A DNA stretch of 64,000 nucleotides, from positions 472,437 through 536,436 of the forward strand of contig NZ_JAMXLA010000001.1 of assembly GCF_024054175.1 (NCBI RefSeq). Direction: 5' to 3'. The position numbers and the translations under genes are program-made. The notes under the pieces were generated by a model. That model was not told where the DNA came from, did no database searches, and was given only the letters and a program-made list of their open reading frames with translations. The stretch is from Flavobacterium sp. NRK1. Its GTDB lineage: Bacteria > Bacteroidota > Bacteroidia > Flavobacteriales > Flavobacteriaceae. This document shows positions 1 to 7,924 of the stretch, in pieces (the stretch's first letter is position 1; each line of letters opens with the position of its first letter).

Positions 1-138
1 AAGTAAAATAGCCTCCAAGAACTTTTTAGGTATCTGTTCTTTTTCAGATATATCAGATATAAGCACAGGCGCCGATCCTTCCTGCTTTGCAATGAAGATC
101 AGCGCCTTTAAGCCATATTTAGTTTTTTTTGAAAGCAT
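1..138 (-). CDS. Rrf2 family transcriptional regulator (N-terminal part, runs off the window)
   Basis: The reverse strand from an ATG at 136-138 reads 46 codons without a stop to the window edge. The product begins MLSKKTKYGLKALIFIA and continues with IPKKFLEAIL, the usual opening of the winged helix of Rrf2 regulators (IscR/NsrR/CymR relatives): a Y-G-L/x-A-L helix followed by the recognition helix I-P-x-K-F/Y-L-E. Its cysteine cluster, if any, lies outside the window. The start codon sits one base after the stop of the upstream hydrolase gene, so the regulator is probably the third gene of that operon. Family assignment is good; the effector cannot be told from this fragment. Confidence 0.8.
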   Translation of the reverse strand, partial: MLSKKTKYGLKALIFIAKQEGSAPVLISDISEKEQIPKKFLEAILL

Positions 139-139
139 A

Positions 140-1075
140 TTATTGTTTAAGCAAAAATACTTCAGCCATCATACAGCGGGCGCTTCCGCCACCGCAAGCT
201 TCTATAGTATCCAGATTTGCACTCAGTATTTCCGTATGTTTTTCAATTTTTGTAATTTGGTCTTTAGTCAGTATTTGTTTGGCAGACTCACTCATTACAA
301 GGTAGCTTTTATCGTCTCCTCCTTTTACCTGCAGCATATTGCCTGCAAAGTTATTAAGCTGTGCCTCTGTAAGCAGAATCACTTCTTTGCCATCTTCCTT
401 CAGATTTTCCAGAACCATTTTACGTTCTTTTTTATCATCTATACAATCGGCACAGATAACAGCAAATGTTTCACCTATACACATCATAACATTAGTATGG
501 TATATGTGTTTGCGCTCACCATTTACAGTCTGATACGCTTCAAATATTACCGGAGTATATTCAAAATCTTCACAGTACTCAATAAAAAGCTCTTCATCAG
601 CACGTGGAGACAATGCACAGTATGCCTTGCGGTTTACCCTGTCTAAAACAATACTTCCTGTTCCCTCAAGAAAAATATCGTCTTCTTCTGCAGAAGTATA
701 ATCAACAATATTTTCAATAGTAAATCCTTTATCTTCCAAAAGGTCAAATATATCTTCTCTGCGCTCATTACGCCTGTTTTCAGCAAACATAGGATATAGT
801 GCTATATCGCCGTTTTCATGAAAAGATACCCAGTTGTTTGGAAAAACAGAATCTGGTGTATCAGTATCGGTAGTATCATCCACTACAACCACATTTACAC
901 CTGCTGCTCTAAGCTTTTCTACAAATGCATCAAATTCCTGCTGCGCCTTTGCATTAACAGTTTCCGGCAAAAGGCTGTCTATTACTTTTTGATAATAGTT
1001 GTTCACAGCAGTTTGCTCATTCATTCGGAAAGCAACCGGGCGAATCATTAATATTGTATCGGTAATTTGTTTCAT
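140..1075 (-). CDS. ctlX: Citrulline-utilization hydrolase CtlX-like (guanidine-modifying enzyme superfamily)
   Basis: 311 residues of the amidinotransferase/arginine deiminase fold. Visible landmarks are FPNNW (78-82), EGTGS (137-141), a HTN segment with His193, and a C-terminal GGGSARC with Cys301, which corresponds to the catalytic cysteine of the superfamily. Members with this pattern are annotated CtlX; the Francisella enzyme hydrolyses citrulline to ornithine, CO2 and ammonia. No signal peptide, so cytoplasmic. It follows a second hydrolase of the same superfamily after 13 nt, and the pair could take arginine to ornithine in two steps. The family is clear; substrate is inferred from family and context. 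Confidence 0.8.
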   Translation of the reverse strand: MKQITDTILMIRPVAFRMNEQTAVNNYYQKVIDSLLPETVNAKAQQEFDAFVEKLRAAGVNVVVVDDTTDTDTPDSVFPNNWVSFHENGDIALYPMFAENRRNERREDIFDLLEDKGFTIENIVDYTSAEEDDIFLEGTGSIVLDRVNRKAYCALSPRADEELFIEYCEDFEYTPVIFEAYQTVNGERKHIYHTNVMMCIGETFAVICADCIDDKKERKMVLENLKEDGKEVILLTEAQLNNFAGNMLQVKGGDDKSYLVMSESAKQILTKDQITKIEKHTEILSANLDTIEACGGGSARCMMAEVFLLKQ

Positions 1076-1088
1076 ATCAAAATATAAA

Positions 1089-2003
1089 TTAATCTCTAAT
1101 TAAAGGCAGAGTTGAGCATCTTAACAAGCCTTCCTGTTTTGCAATTTCAGCATAAGGCACTTCTTCCACAATAAAATCATGGCTTAAAAGCCAGTTTTTT
1201 AGCCTGTGGAAATTTTTCTCTATCACTACAACATTCGTATCTATAGAAAAGAAATTTGATGTCATGTTATACATTTCTTCTCTTTCAATATGAAACAGGT
1301 TATCCATACCAAATATGTCTACAAGATACAAATAATCTGCCTCTTCCCTAAATCCGCTTTTATAAATTACGCCTTTATCTTTTCCCACCGGCTGAAAACA
1401 GCAGTCAAGATGCAAAGCATTATCGCGTGGTTCTATTCTCGATTTTACAAGGTCAAACTCCTTAACAATTTTATTCGGAAATAATTCTTTAATATAATTT
1501 ACACCCTGCATATTTGTTCGGGCAGTAATAAAATCTTTATAATCGCTTCCTTTATAAGTTCCAATAAATATATGATCATTCCAGGGCATCACATCACCCC
1601 CCTCTATATGCACTTCTTCAGGCGGGCGTACCACTTTTAAAGGATCTATCTGATCTATTACATACTGAATCGCATCCAGCTCGCGCTCACGATCCGGTAA
1701 TATATTGGCTTTAATAAATACATCGTCTATTACAAAACCAATATCACGACTAAAAATCTGATTGTAGTTCTCTATAATTTCGGGCCTGAAAACCTTTACA
1801 TCATATTTTTCAAAAACTTTAGCCAGGGCATCCATTTCTTTAACCATATCTGCTTCTACAGGATAAGTTCCGGCTTTTATATGTTCTAATGATTTCGGAT
1901 CATAGGCTTCATGCTCCAGCGGAGTGGGCCCGTTACTTGTGGCTGTACCTAATATTACGGCGCGAAGCCGCGAGGTTTCGTTTTTTACGTTGAGTTGCAA
2001 CAT
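1089..2003 (-). CDS. Arginine deiminase / dimethylarginine dimethylaminohydrolase family protein
   Basis: 304 residues from the chosen start. It has the superfamily motifs FSRD (84-87), IEGGD (133-137), a conserved His198 in the LHLD segment and a C-terminal Cys296 in LLRCSTLPL, giving the Cys-His-Asp/Glu set used to attack guanidinium groups. It is much shorter than classical ArcA (about 410), closer to DDAH-type enzymes. An upstream in-frame Met at 2052-2054 would add 17 residues but lies above the -7 promoter box at 2021-2028, so the Met at 2001-2003 is preferred. First gene of an operon with ctlX and the Rrf2 regulator. Exact substrate (arginine, methylarginine or other) is not resolved. 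Confidence 0.75.
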   Translation of the reverse strand: MLQLNVKNETSRLRAVILGTATSNGPTPLEHEAYDPKSLEHIKAGTYPVEADMVKEMDALAKVFEKYDVKVFRPEIIENYNQIFSRDIGFVIDDVFIKANILPDRERELDAIQYVIDQIDPLKVVRPPEEVHIEGGDVMPWNDHIFIGTYKGSDYKDFITARTNMQGVNYIKELFPNKIVKEFDLVKSRIEPRDNALHLDCCFQPVGKDKGVIYKSGFREEADYLYLVDIFGMDNLFHIEREEMYNMTSNFFSIDTNVVVIEKNFHRLKNWLLSHDFIVEEVPYAEIAKQEGLLRCSTLPLIRD

Positions 2004-2020
2004 GTTTTTTAGCTTTTGCG

Positions 2021-2051
2021 CAAATATAGAAAATGAACTGCTGATTGTAAA
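2021..2051 (-). promoter_or_regulatory. Promoter of the deiminase-ctlX-rrf2 operon
   Basis: On the minus strand a -33 TTTA (2048-2051), a 19-nt spacer and a -7 box TATATTTG (2021-2028) match the Bacteroidota primary-sigma promoter. It places transcription start near 2015, about 12 nt before the ATG at 2003, and excludes the longer reading frame start. Confidence 0.6.
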
Positions 2052-2112
2052 CATTTATAATGATATTGATAATTTTTTCATGTTTTAATTATAACATCAT
2101 CAGGTATAGAAT

Positions 2113-2138
2113 AAAAAAAGCCACCGTAAAGGTGGCTT
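2113..2138 (-). terminator. Rho-independent terminator of gltA
   Basis: Stem AAGCCACC (2118-2125) and GGTGGCTT (2131-2138) with a 5-nt loop, followed on the minus strand by a run of seven T (2113-2119). It lies 20 nt after the gltA stop. Confidence 0.85.
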
Positions 2139-2157
2139 ACTATATAACAGTAAAAAA

Positions 2158-3441
2158 TTACCTGTTTTCTTTATCTACAAAATCTCTTAGTGGAGACCCT
2201 GTATAAACTTGTCTTGGACGACCTATCGGCTCTTTATTTACACGCATTTCTTTCCACTGAGCAATCCAGCCCGGTAAACGACCTATTGCAAATAAGACTG
2301 TAAACATTTCTGTTGGTATACCTAAAGCCCTGTAAATGATTCCTGAATAGAAATCTACGTTAGGATAAAGGTTTCTTGATTTAAAGTATTCATCCTGCAA
2401 TGCAGCTTCCTCAAGCTTTTTGGCAATGGTAAGAACAGGATCATCTACACCAAGAGTTGATAATACTTCATCAGCTGCTTTTTTAATGATCTTAGCTCTC
2501 GGATCAAAGTTTTTATATACTCTGTGACCAAAGCCCATTAAACGGAAAGGATCATCTTTATCTTTTGCTTTTGCAAGATATTTATCTGCATCTCCACCAT
2601 TTTTTTGTATTTCTTCAAGCATTTCAAGCACAGCCTGGTTAGCACCACCGTGAAGCGGGCCCCAAAGTGCAGAAACACCGGCAGATATTGATGCAAATAG
2701 ACCTGCATGAGATGAGCCTACCATTCTTACTGTAGATGTAGAACAGTTTTGCTCATGGTCGGCATGAAGGATAAATAATTTATCCAATGCTGCAACTACT
2801 GTAGGATTCATTTTGTATGGGCCAGTAGGTAATTCAAACATTAAACGTAAAAAATTCTCCACATACCCTTTAGTATTGTCATAATAATTTAAAGGGTAGC
2901 CCATATTTTTTCTGTATGTCCATGTAGCAATAACCAAAAATTTAGCCATGGTTTTGCAAACAGCTTCATACATTTCCTTATCATTGGTAACATCAACCGA
3001 TTTTGGGTTGAATGCCGTAAGCGCACTTGTAAGAGAAGCAAGCACTCCCATAGGGTGTGCATTTTTAGGAAACCCATCAATGATGTTTTTCATTTCTTCA
3101 TTAACAAGCGTATATTTCCTTATGTCGTTTTCAAATTTTTCCAGCTCGGCAGCCTTAGGAAGCTCGCCAAAAATAAGAAGGTAAGAAACTTCCAGAAAGT
3201 TAGATTTTCCTGCAAGGTCTTCTATAGAATATCCTCTGTAGCGAAGAATACCCTTTTCACCATCTAAGAAAGTAATTTCACTTTTGCATGATCCTGAGTT
3301 TTTATATCCCGGATCTATTGTGATAGCGCCTGTTAAACCGCGCAGTTTATCAATATCAATGGCCGTCTCATTTTCAGTTCCTGTAATTACGGGAAACTCA
3401 TACTTTTGACCATCAATTTCTAATATTGCAGTATTTGACAT
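2158..3441 (-). CDS. gltA: Citrate synthase
   Basis: 427 residues, the normal size of type II (Gram-negative, hexameric) citrate synthase, which condenses oxaloacetate with acetyl-CoA at the entry of the TCA cycle. Recognisable segments: the N-terminal FLDGEKGILRYRGY, the active-site HADHEQNCSTSTVRMVGSS, GPLHGGANQ with its catalytic His, GFGHRVYKNFDPRA, and PNVDFYSG with the catalytic Asp. It is monocistronic, between its own promoter and terminator. Enolase and the arginine-type hydrolases are close by, an arrangement I associate with flavobacteria. Confidence 0.97.
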   Translation of the reverse strand: MSNTAILEIDGQKYEFPVITGTENETAIDIDKLRGLTGAITIDPGYKNSGSCKSEITFLDGEKGILRYRGYSIEDLAGKSNFLEVSYLLIFGELPKAAELEKFENDIRKYTLVNEEMKNIIDGFPKNAHPMGVLASLTSALTAFNPKSVDVTNDKEMYEAVCKTMAKFLVIATWTYRKNMGYPLNYYDNTKGYVENFLRLMFELPTGPYKMNPTVVAALDKLFILHADHEQNCSTSTVRMVGSSHAGLFASISAGVSALWGPLHGGANQAVLEMLEEIQKNGGDADKYLAKAKDKDDPFRLMGFGHRVYKNFDPRAKIIKKAADEVLSTLGVDDPVLTIAKKLEEAALQDEYFKSRNLYPNVDFYSGIIYRALGIPTEMFTVLFAIGRLPGWIAQWKEMRVNKEPIGRPRQVYTGSPLRDFVDKENR

Positions 3442-3482
3442 GATTTGTAGTGTGAATTATGGTTTTGAAAAATATATTCCTG

Positions 3483-3513
3483 CGAATTTAATAAATTACA
3501 ATTTATTTATAAA
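3483..3513 (-). promoter_or_regulatory. Probable gltA promoter
   Basis: Minus strand: TTTA (3510-3513), 19-nt spacer, TAAATTCG (3483-3490). The -7 box differs from TAnnTTTG at one base but has the same spacing and -33 box as the carA and deiminase promoters. Confidence 0.5.
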
Positions 3514-3548
3514 GAAAATTACTTATTAAAATCGTTAAATATGCATGT

Positions 3549-3585
3549 AAAAAACAAAAGTCAATACTTTGAAGCATTGACTTTT
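3549..3585 (-). terminator. Terminator of the small LRR gene
   Basis: Stem AAAAGTCAAT (3556-3565) with ATTGACTTTT (3576-3585), loop 10 nt, followed on the minus strand by TTTTGTTTTTT. It sits 30 nt after the stop of the LRR gene at 3616. Confidence 0.8.
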
Positions 3586-3615
3586 GATAATTATGTAAAA
3601 TTTAAAGCTTTGAAA

Positions 3616-4725
3616 CTATTTCTTCATAAGTTTCTCAACTTTAATTCCATCCTCAGTATTAATTTTAAGCAAATACATACCTGCTGCTCTGTTGGTAAGT
3701 TCTAATTCAGCAGAAAAATCATTCGCAAATGCAGTTTGTATAAGCCTGCCTGATAAATCATACAGTTCAATCTTAGAGATAACAAATTCGGAATCAACTT
3801 TGACTTTATCATTAGCAGGATTAGGATACATCCTAACGGAGCTATTTACTATCAATGTATCAGATGTGCCCAGACTACAGGTAGAACTCATTGGGGGCGG
3901 ACCTAATTCACCCCAGTTAGAATCCGTTACCAAATCCTGCTCCCCTTCATCTACACAGATAAAATTCAGGTTCGGGTTATTTTCAAAACTACATTCAAAA
4001 GGATCTAACATTAAGCCTCCGTTATGAAGATTAATTGTTTCTAATAAAAGATTATCAGTACACGAAATATAGGTAATAAGCGGGTTATTACTCAGATCAA
4101 GATTAGTTAATGAAGATCCATTAACAGCCAGCGTTTTTAGATTAATATTATCCTGAAAATTAAGTGATGTAAATGGAGTACCTTCAATACTTATAAATTC
4201 TTCCAAAGCGGAAAGTCCTGAAAGATCAAGCGTAGTTAAAGAGTTTCCTGAACACCTTATGTTCTTAAGAGCATTTAAACCTGACACATTTAAAGATGTA
4301 AGATTGGAATATTCACATTCCAGACTCTCCAGATGTGTAAACCCCGTTACATCAAGTGTTGCCAACGGATTATTACTACACATTAAATTTTTCAGATTAG
4401 GAAAGAATGAAGCATCAAATGAAGCAATCTGGTTATTGCCAAACTGTATCCATTCTACATTTACAAAAGCTTCAAGTCCTGTGAGATCAGCTATATTTGC
4501 TCCGGAAATATTAAGCCCATACACTGCTTCGGCTTCTGCAATTTCAATTTCACCATTGTTATTAGAATCTATCTGTAAAGCCTGACCATTCTGATCCCAG
4601 CAAGAAGCCGGCACTACCATTGTTTCTAACAGCTTTGATTTCAGGTTTACATCAGTAAAATTAATTACCTGAGCGCTTGCTATGCCTCCAAAGAGCAATA
4701 CTGCAAAGAGTAAAGATTTTTTCAT
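3616..4725 (-). CDS. Secreted leucine-rich-repeat protein with T9SS type A sorting domain
   Basis: 369 residues. An N-terminal signal peptide (MKKSLLFAVLLFGGIASAQ) is followed by a short head (VNFTDxNLKSKLLE with a DSNNNGEIEIAEAE calcium-loop-like stretch), then about eight irregular leucine-rich repeats of the SDS22/internalin type (L-x-x-L-x-C/V-x-x-N-x-L/I, roughly residues 65-245), and a C-terminal domain (about 298-369) opening with VRMYPNPANDKVKV and ending in a KVEKLMKK tail, the pattern of T9SS type A sorting domains. The product is expected at the cell surface or released. It is a shorter relative of the neighbour at 4869 (same head, same tail). Function unknown; LRRs suggest protein or glycan binding. 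Confidence 0.85.
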   Translation of the reverse strand: MKKSLLFAVLLFGGIASAQVINFTDVNLKSKLLETMVVPASCWDQNGQALQIDSNNNGEIEIAEAEAVYGLNISGANIADLTGLEAFVNVEWIQFGNNQIASFDASFFPNLKNLMCSNNPLATLDVTGFTHLESLECEYSNLTSLNVSGLNALKNIRCSGNSLTTLDLSGLSALEEFISIEGTPFTSLNFQDNINLKTLAVNGSSLTNLDLSNNPLITYISCTDNLLLETINLHNGGLMLDPFECSFENNPNLNFICVDEGEQDLVTDSNWGELGPPPMSSTCSLGTSDTLIVNSSVRMYPNPANDKVKVDSEFVISKIELYDLSGRLIQTAFANDFSAELELTNRAAGMYLLKINTEDGIKVEKLMKK

Positions 4726-4817
4726 AGGTTTAAAAATTAGTATTTATGATTAGTTTAAGTTTACATATATAATATCTCCCCCGACTCTCTTCTGCATCTT
4801 CTTTTCAGCTTGCCGAT

Positions 4818-4848
4818 AAAAAAAGGCCAACACCTTGGTGCTGACCTT
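4818..4848 (-). terminator. Terminator of the large LRR gene
   Basis: Stem AAGGCCAACACC (4823-4834) with GGTGCTGACCTT (4837-4848), containing two G-T pairs, followed on the minus strand by a run of seven T. Separates the two LRR genes, so they are independently transcribed. Confidence 0.8.
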
Positions 4849-4868
4849 TATATAACAGTTAATTAATT

Positions 4869-7058
4869 TTATTCCCTAATTAGTTTTTCAACTTTTATTC
4901 CTTTTTCAGTATTTATTTTAAGAAAATATATTCCTGATGCCCTGTTTGTTATATCAAATAAAACTGATGTTTCATTTACAACTCCTATTTGCAGCAGCCT
5001 TCCCTGAATATCATACAATTGTACAGACTTAATTACGCTGTCTGCCTCAATTTTTACAACATCTTTGGAAGGATTTGGATATACAATAACAGAATTGTCC
5101 TTTTCAAAATCTTCTGTACTTAGTACATCAAAAGTTGTTGTTGCCGAATTTGTAGCCACAGGGAAATTATAATCGAAATAAATATTGGCTTTGCCTGAAA
5201 CCATATCTCCTGATGTAAGATTGTGTTTACTTTTTATTTTGTAAAGTATGTTACCGTGGTCAGCAACTCCAAGATTAATATTATCAAACCTGAATTCAAT
5301 TCTGTTTTCAATAGTCCTGGTAGTTACGCCGTGTGAGTTATTAATCAATCTAAGAGAAGCAATATCAAACTCATCAGGATTTATATCCTGCTGTACCACT
5401 ATAAAACTTGCTTCAGATGTACCTGTATTTTCAAAATTCACAATATAATGCAGGTAATCACCTATTGCATCAGGAGATATATTGCTTCCTTCTATACATA
5501 TTATATTATTAGGATCATATGAGCCGGTAACAATCTGGTTAAATTCAAAAGAATTATCCTGAGGCTCATCATCCGTTTCCGGATTAATTTCTACACCAAA
5601 ATGCAGTTCGTCGCCAATATTTACAGAAGGTGTATCAGTAGGAGTGTTCACATTTAGTGTCATACTAATCTCCCTGCTTTCAAAAGGTTTCAGACTGGTG
5701 TAATTCCATGTATAAATATCAGTTCCAATAATATCAGCTACCGGCTGCATATTAACATATTCAAGTCTTGAGCTATCCCAATAACATGTAATATCTCCTG
5801 CATCTATAACCTGATTCCCTTTATTTTTATATACCATTTTATAAACAGCATCAAACCCAGGCTGAGCATTTGTTACAGGTGCAATTAGTACTTCAACGTC
5901 ATTATGCACACCATTTGCCATTATACAGAAGTTTCTAGTTTCTGTTGCTCCATTAACTGTTTCAAAAGAGGTATAACCTGTAGATGGTGAAGCATAAAAA
6001 TAAGTGTTTTCAAATTCAGGTGTTACCGTATAACTACCAGCTCCTACATAAAAAGTATAAGTACCATCTGGTTTGGTAAAAACTGAATCCTCATACCCAC
6101 CTGACGTTATAGTAAGTTTAAATGATGGAATTGCATAGTCGGCAGCATCACAACCATTATTTTCCGAATCAAACCTTACAGTACCTGTTATACGGTTATA
6201 AATACCTCCCGGCTCATAGGAACAATAGGAATTGACCTGAACATTATCCGGAAAAGATTCACTCGCCAAAATAGATGCTATCTGAGACTCGTCTGCACAT
6301 ATATACTCCAGATCTGGATTTTCCATCCAGTTGGCTGGATCAAAACTTTCATTTTTCCCATTTTTAATAAACAACGTAACCAAATTATTAGAAAAACAAG
6401 TTAATGACTCAAGATTTATATTACTGCTAAGATCAAGAGTAGTTAATTGGTTATTGGAACAATTAAGTGAAGTAAGATTAACTAATGAAGAAACATTAAG
6501 TTCAGAAAGATTATTGCTATCACAATTCAAATCCTCTAAATATTCAAGGTCTGACAGATCTAATGCATTAAGAGCATTAATATAAGTATTAAGGTTTTTA
6601 AGACTATCCAGGCCGTCTAAATTTAAAGACGCAATATTATTAACACTACAATCTAATAATTCAAGATGGGTAAGCCCTGCTGCATTAAGTGTTATCATGG
6701 TGTTATTAGTACATCTCAGTTCTCTAAGATCTTCAAGCGATGTTACATCCAGATTAACTATTGTGTTATGGCTGCAATCCAATACCCTTAGGTTTGAAAA
6801 ATAGGCAATGCCTGTTAAAGAATAAATTTCAGAAGAAGCAACATTAAGCTCCCTTACATCTTCCGCTTCTTCCTCTGTTATAACCCCATTTCCATTAGCA
6901 TCAACCGCTATTGCATCTCCACTGCTGTTTTTAGCAATGTTATTAATAGCTGAGGCTTCAAGCAGTTTTGCTTTGAAAGCAGCATCAGGCACTACTATTT
7001 CCTGGGCAAGAAGTCCACCCGAAAAAAGAAGCAGCAAATAAAGTAAAGTATTTCTCAT
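4869..7058 (-). CDS. Large secreted LRR protein with surface-protein repeat domain and T9SS sorting domain
   Basis: 729 residues. Signal peptide (MRNTLLYLLLLFSGGLLAQ); head with a DANGNGVITEEEAE loop; about nine LRRs (roughly 70-245); a carboxypeptidase-regulatory-like beta domain (about 288-380, RITGTVRFDSENNGC...); then a DUF11/DUF7619-like region (about 385-645) with the SYDPN...C-x-EG signature and Y-x-V-x-F-E-N-T-G-T; finally a T9SS type A sorting domain (about 660-729, VIVYPNPSKDVVKIEA...). Surface exposed or released by inference. It lies directly downstream of, and in the same direction as, a two-component operon, and its promoter carries the same 21-bp-spaced direct repeats as that operon, so it is a likely regulatory target. 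Function not known. Confidence 0.85.
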   Translation of the reverse strand: MRNTLLYLLLLFSGGLLAQEIVVPDAAFKAKLLEASAINNIAKNSSGDAIAVDANGNGVITEEEAEDVRELNVASSEIYSLTGIAYFSNLRVLDCSHNTIVNLDVTSLEDLRELRCTNNTMITLNAAGLTHLELLDCSVNNIASLNLDGLDSLKNLNTYINALNALDLSDLEYLEDLNCDSNNLSELNVSSLVNLTSLNCSNNQLTTLDLSSNINLESLTCFSNNLVTLFIKNGKNESFDPANWMENPDLEYICADESQIASILASESFPDNVQVNSYCSYEPGGIYNRITGTVRFDSENNGCDAADYAIPSFKLTITSGGYEDSVFTKPDGTYTFYVGAGSYTVTPEFENTYFYASPSTGYTSFETVNGATETRNFCIMANGVHNDVEVLIAPVTNAQPGFDAVYKMVYKNKGNQVIDAGDITCYWDSSRLEYVNMQPVADIIGTDIYTWNYTSLKPFESREISMTLNVNTPTDTPSVNIGDELHFGVEINPETDDEPQDNSFEFNQIVTGSYDPNNIICIEGSNISPDAIGDYLHYIVNFENTGTSEASFIVVQQDINPDEFDIASLRLINNSHGVTTRTIENRIEFRFDNINLGVADHGNILYKIKSKHNLTSGDMVSGKANIYFDYNFPVATNSATTTFDVLSTEDFEKDNSVIVYPNPSKDVVKIEADSVIKSVQLYDIQGRLLQIGVVNETSVLFDITNRASGIYFLKINTEKGIKVEKLIRE

Positions 7059-7088
7059 AACACCTTGTTTAGTTCTTGTTTAGTTTTT

Positions 7089-7096
7089 CAAATATA
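7089..7096 (-). promoter_or_regulatory. -7 promoter box of the large LRR gene
   Basis: TATATTTG on the minus strand, 30 nt before the ATG. No TTTG/TTTA is seen at the -33 position (GGAT there), which suggests dependence on an activator; two direct repeats begin 26 nt further upstream. Confidence 0.55.
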
Positions 7097-7122
7097 ATTT
7101 TTTAAAACAACCATCATCCTTG

Positions 7123-7157
7123 TCATTTAGAATTCGGTATGATTCATTTAGAATTCG
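7123..7157 (-). promoter_or_regulatory. Paired direct repeats, candidate LytTR-regulator binding site
   Basis: TCATTTAGAATTCG occurs identically at 7123-7136 and 7144-7157 (plus-strand sense), start to start 21 bp. LytTR domains typically bind two direct repeats about two helical turns apart upstream of the promoter. The same arrangement with nearly the same word is found before the kinase gene (9956-9990). The pair lies between the regulator's stop codon and the LRR promoter. Confidence 0.6.
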
Positions 7158-7159
7158 TA

Positions 7160-7921
7160 TTATAAAGACTTCAGCAATTCCTGCAAGCGTTCTTTTTTAC
7201 GTTGAGAAATTGGCAAATGACTGTTATCGGCCATTACGGCATATCCCCCGTCTTTTTTAATATAAGACTTTAAATAGGCTAAATTTATCAGGTGCGACTG
7301 ATGAATCCTCTCAAACCCATGTTCAAAAAGCATATCCTCATATTCTTTAAGAGTTTTTGCTATAAGAACCGGCTTATTATCTTTTATATAAAACTTTGTA
7401 TAATTATCCTGCGATTCAAGCCTAATAATATCACTAACTTCAAACAAATGGATACCGTCAGATGTAGAGAGTGCTATACGCTTAAACTTATCTACTTTCT
7501 TTCGTATATTTTCAAGCAATAAATCTATATGGGCATAATTATCATTCGTAGTAAGCACTTTTTTAATCTTTTCTATAACATTCTGTAAATCTTCCGGATC
7601 TACAGGTTTAAGTAAATAGTCAAGAGCACTAAATCTAAATGCTTTTAAAGCATACTCTTCATGAGCCGTAATAAATACTACATGCGATTTAAGCCGGCCG
7701 CTTTTTTGCTGAAATTGCTCCAGAATGTCAAAACCGGTACCATCACCTAATTGTATATCAAGAAAAATCACATCCGGCTGATGATTTTCAATTGCAGCTA
7801 TTCCGGATTTAACACTATCCGCCTCACCAAGTATTTGTATATCGGTAGCATACATGGCTAAAAGCCCCTTCATCCCGTTCCTTAAATTGCTGTCGTCGTC
7901 TATTAATAATGCCGTAATCAT
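7160..7921 (-). CDS. LytTR-type response regulator
   Basis: 253 residues: receiver domain (1-120) with the acidic pocket DDD (8-10), phospho-acceptor Asp55 in VIFLDIQLGDG, and Lys in YLLKPVDPEDL; then a LytTR DNA-binding domain (about 150-250, IALSTSDGIHLFEVSDIIRLES...HQSHLINLAYL). Such regulators activate or repress promoters carrying paired direct repeats. Three nt separate it from the upstream histidine kinase, so kinase and regulator are co-transcribed. Repeats that could be its sites precede both its own operon and the LRR gene downstream. Confidence 0.95.
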   Translation of the reverse strand: MITALLIDDDSNLRNGMKGLLAMYATDIQILGEADSVKSGIAAIENHQPDVIFLDIQLGDGTGFDILEQFQQKSGRLKSHVVFITAHEEYALKAFRFSALDYLLKPVDPEDLQNVIEKIKKVLTTNDNYAHIDLLLENIRKKVDKFKRIALSTSDGIHLFEVSDIIRLESQDNYTKFYIKDNKPVLIAKTLKEYEDMLFEHGFERIHQSHLINLAYLKSYIKKDGGYAVMADNSHLPISQRKKERLQELLKSL

Positions 7922-7924
7922 ATG

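Noticed and set aside
92..1051. Open frames on the plus strand opposite the two hydrolases
   Set aside because: They are rich in F, Y, I and C with no start context and lie fully antisense to strongly conserved genes; they are shadows.
2001..2054. Longer start of the deiminase-family gene (MFTISSSFSIFAQ...), which looks like a signal peptide
   Set aside because: The promoter -7 box at 2021-2028 lies inside this stretch and the family starts near MLQLNVKNETSRLR; the apparent signal is chance.
3616..7058. Internalin-like LRR proteins as signs of a pathogen island
   Set aside because: LRR plus T9SS sorting domains are common in environmental flavobacteria, and flanks show no integrase, tRNA or composition change that I can see.
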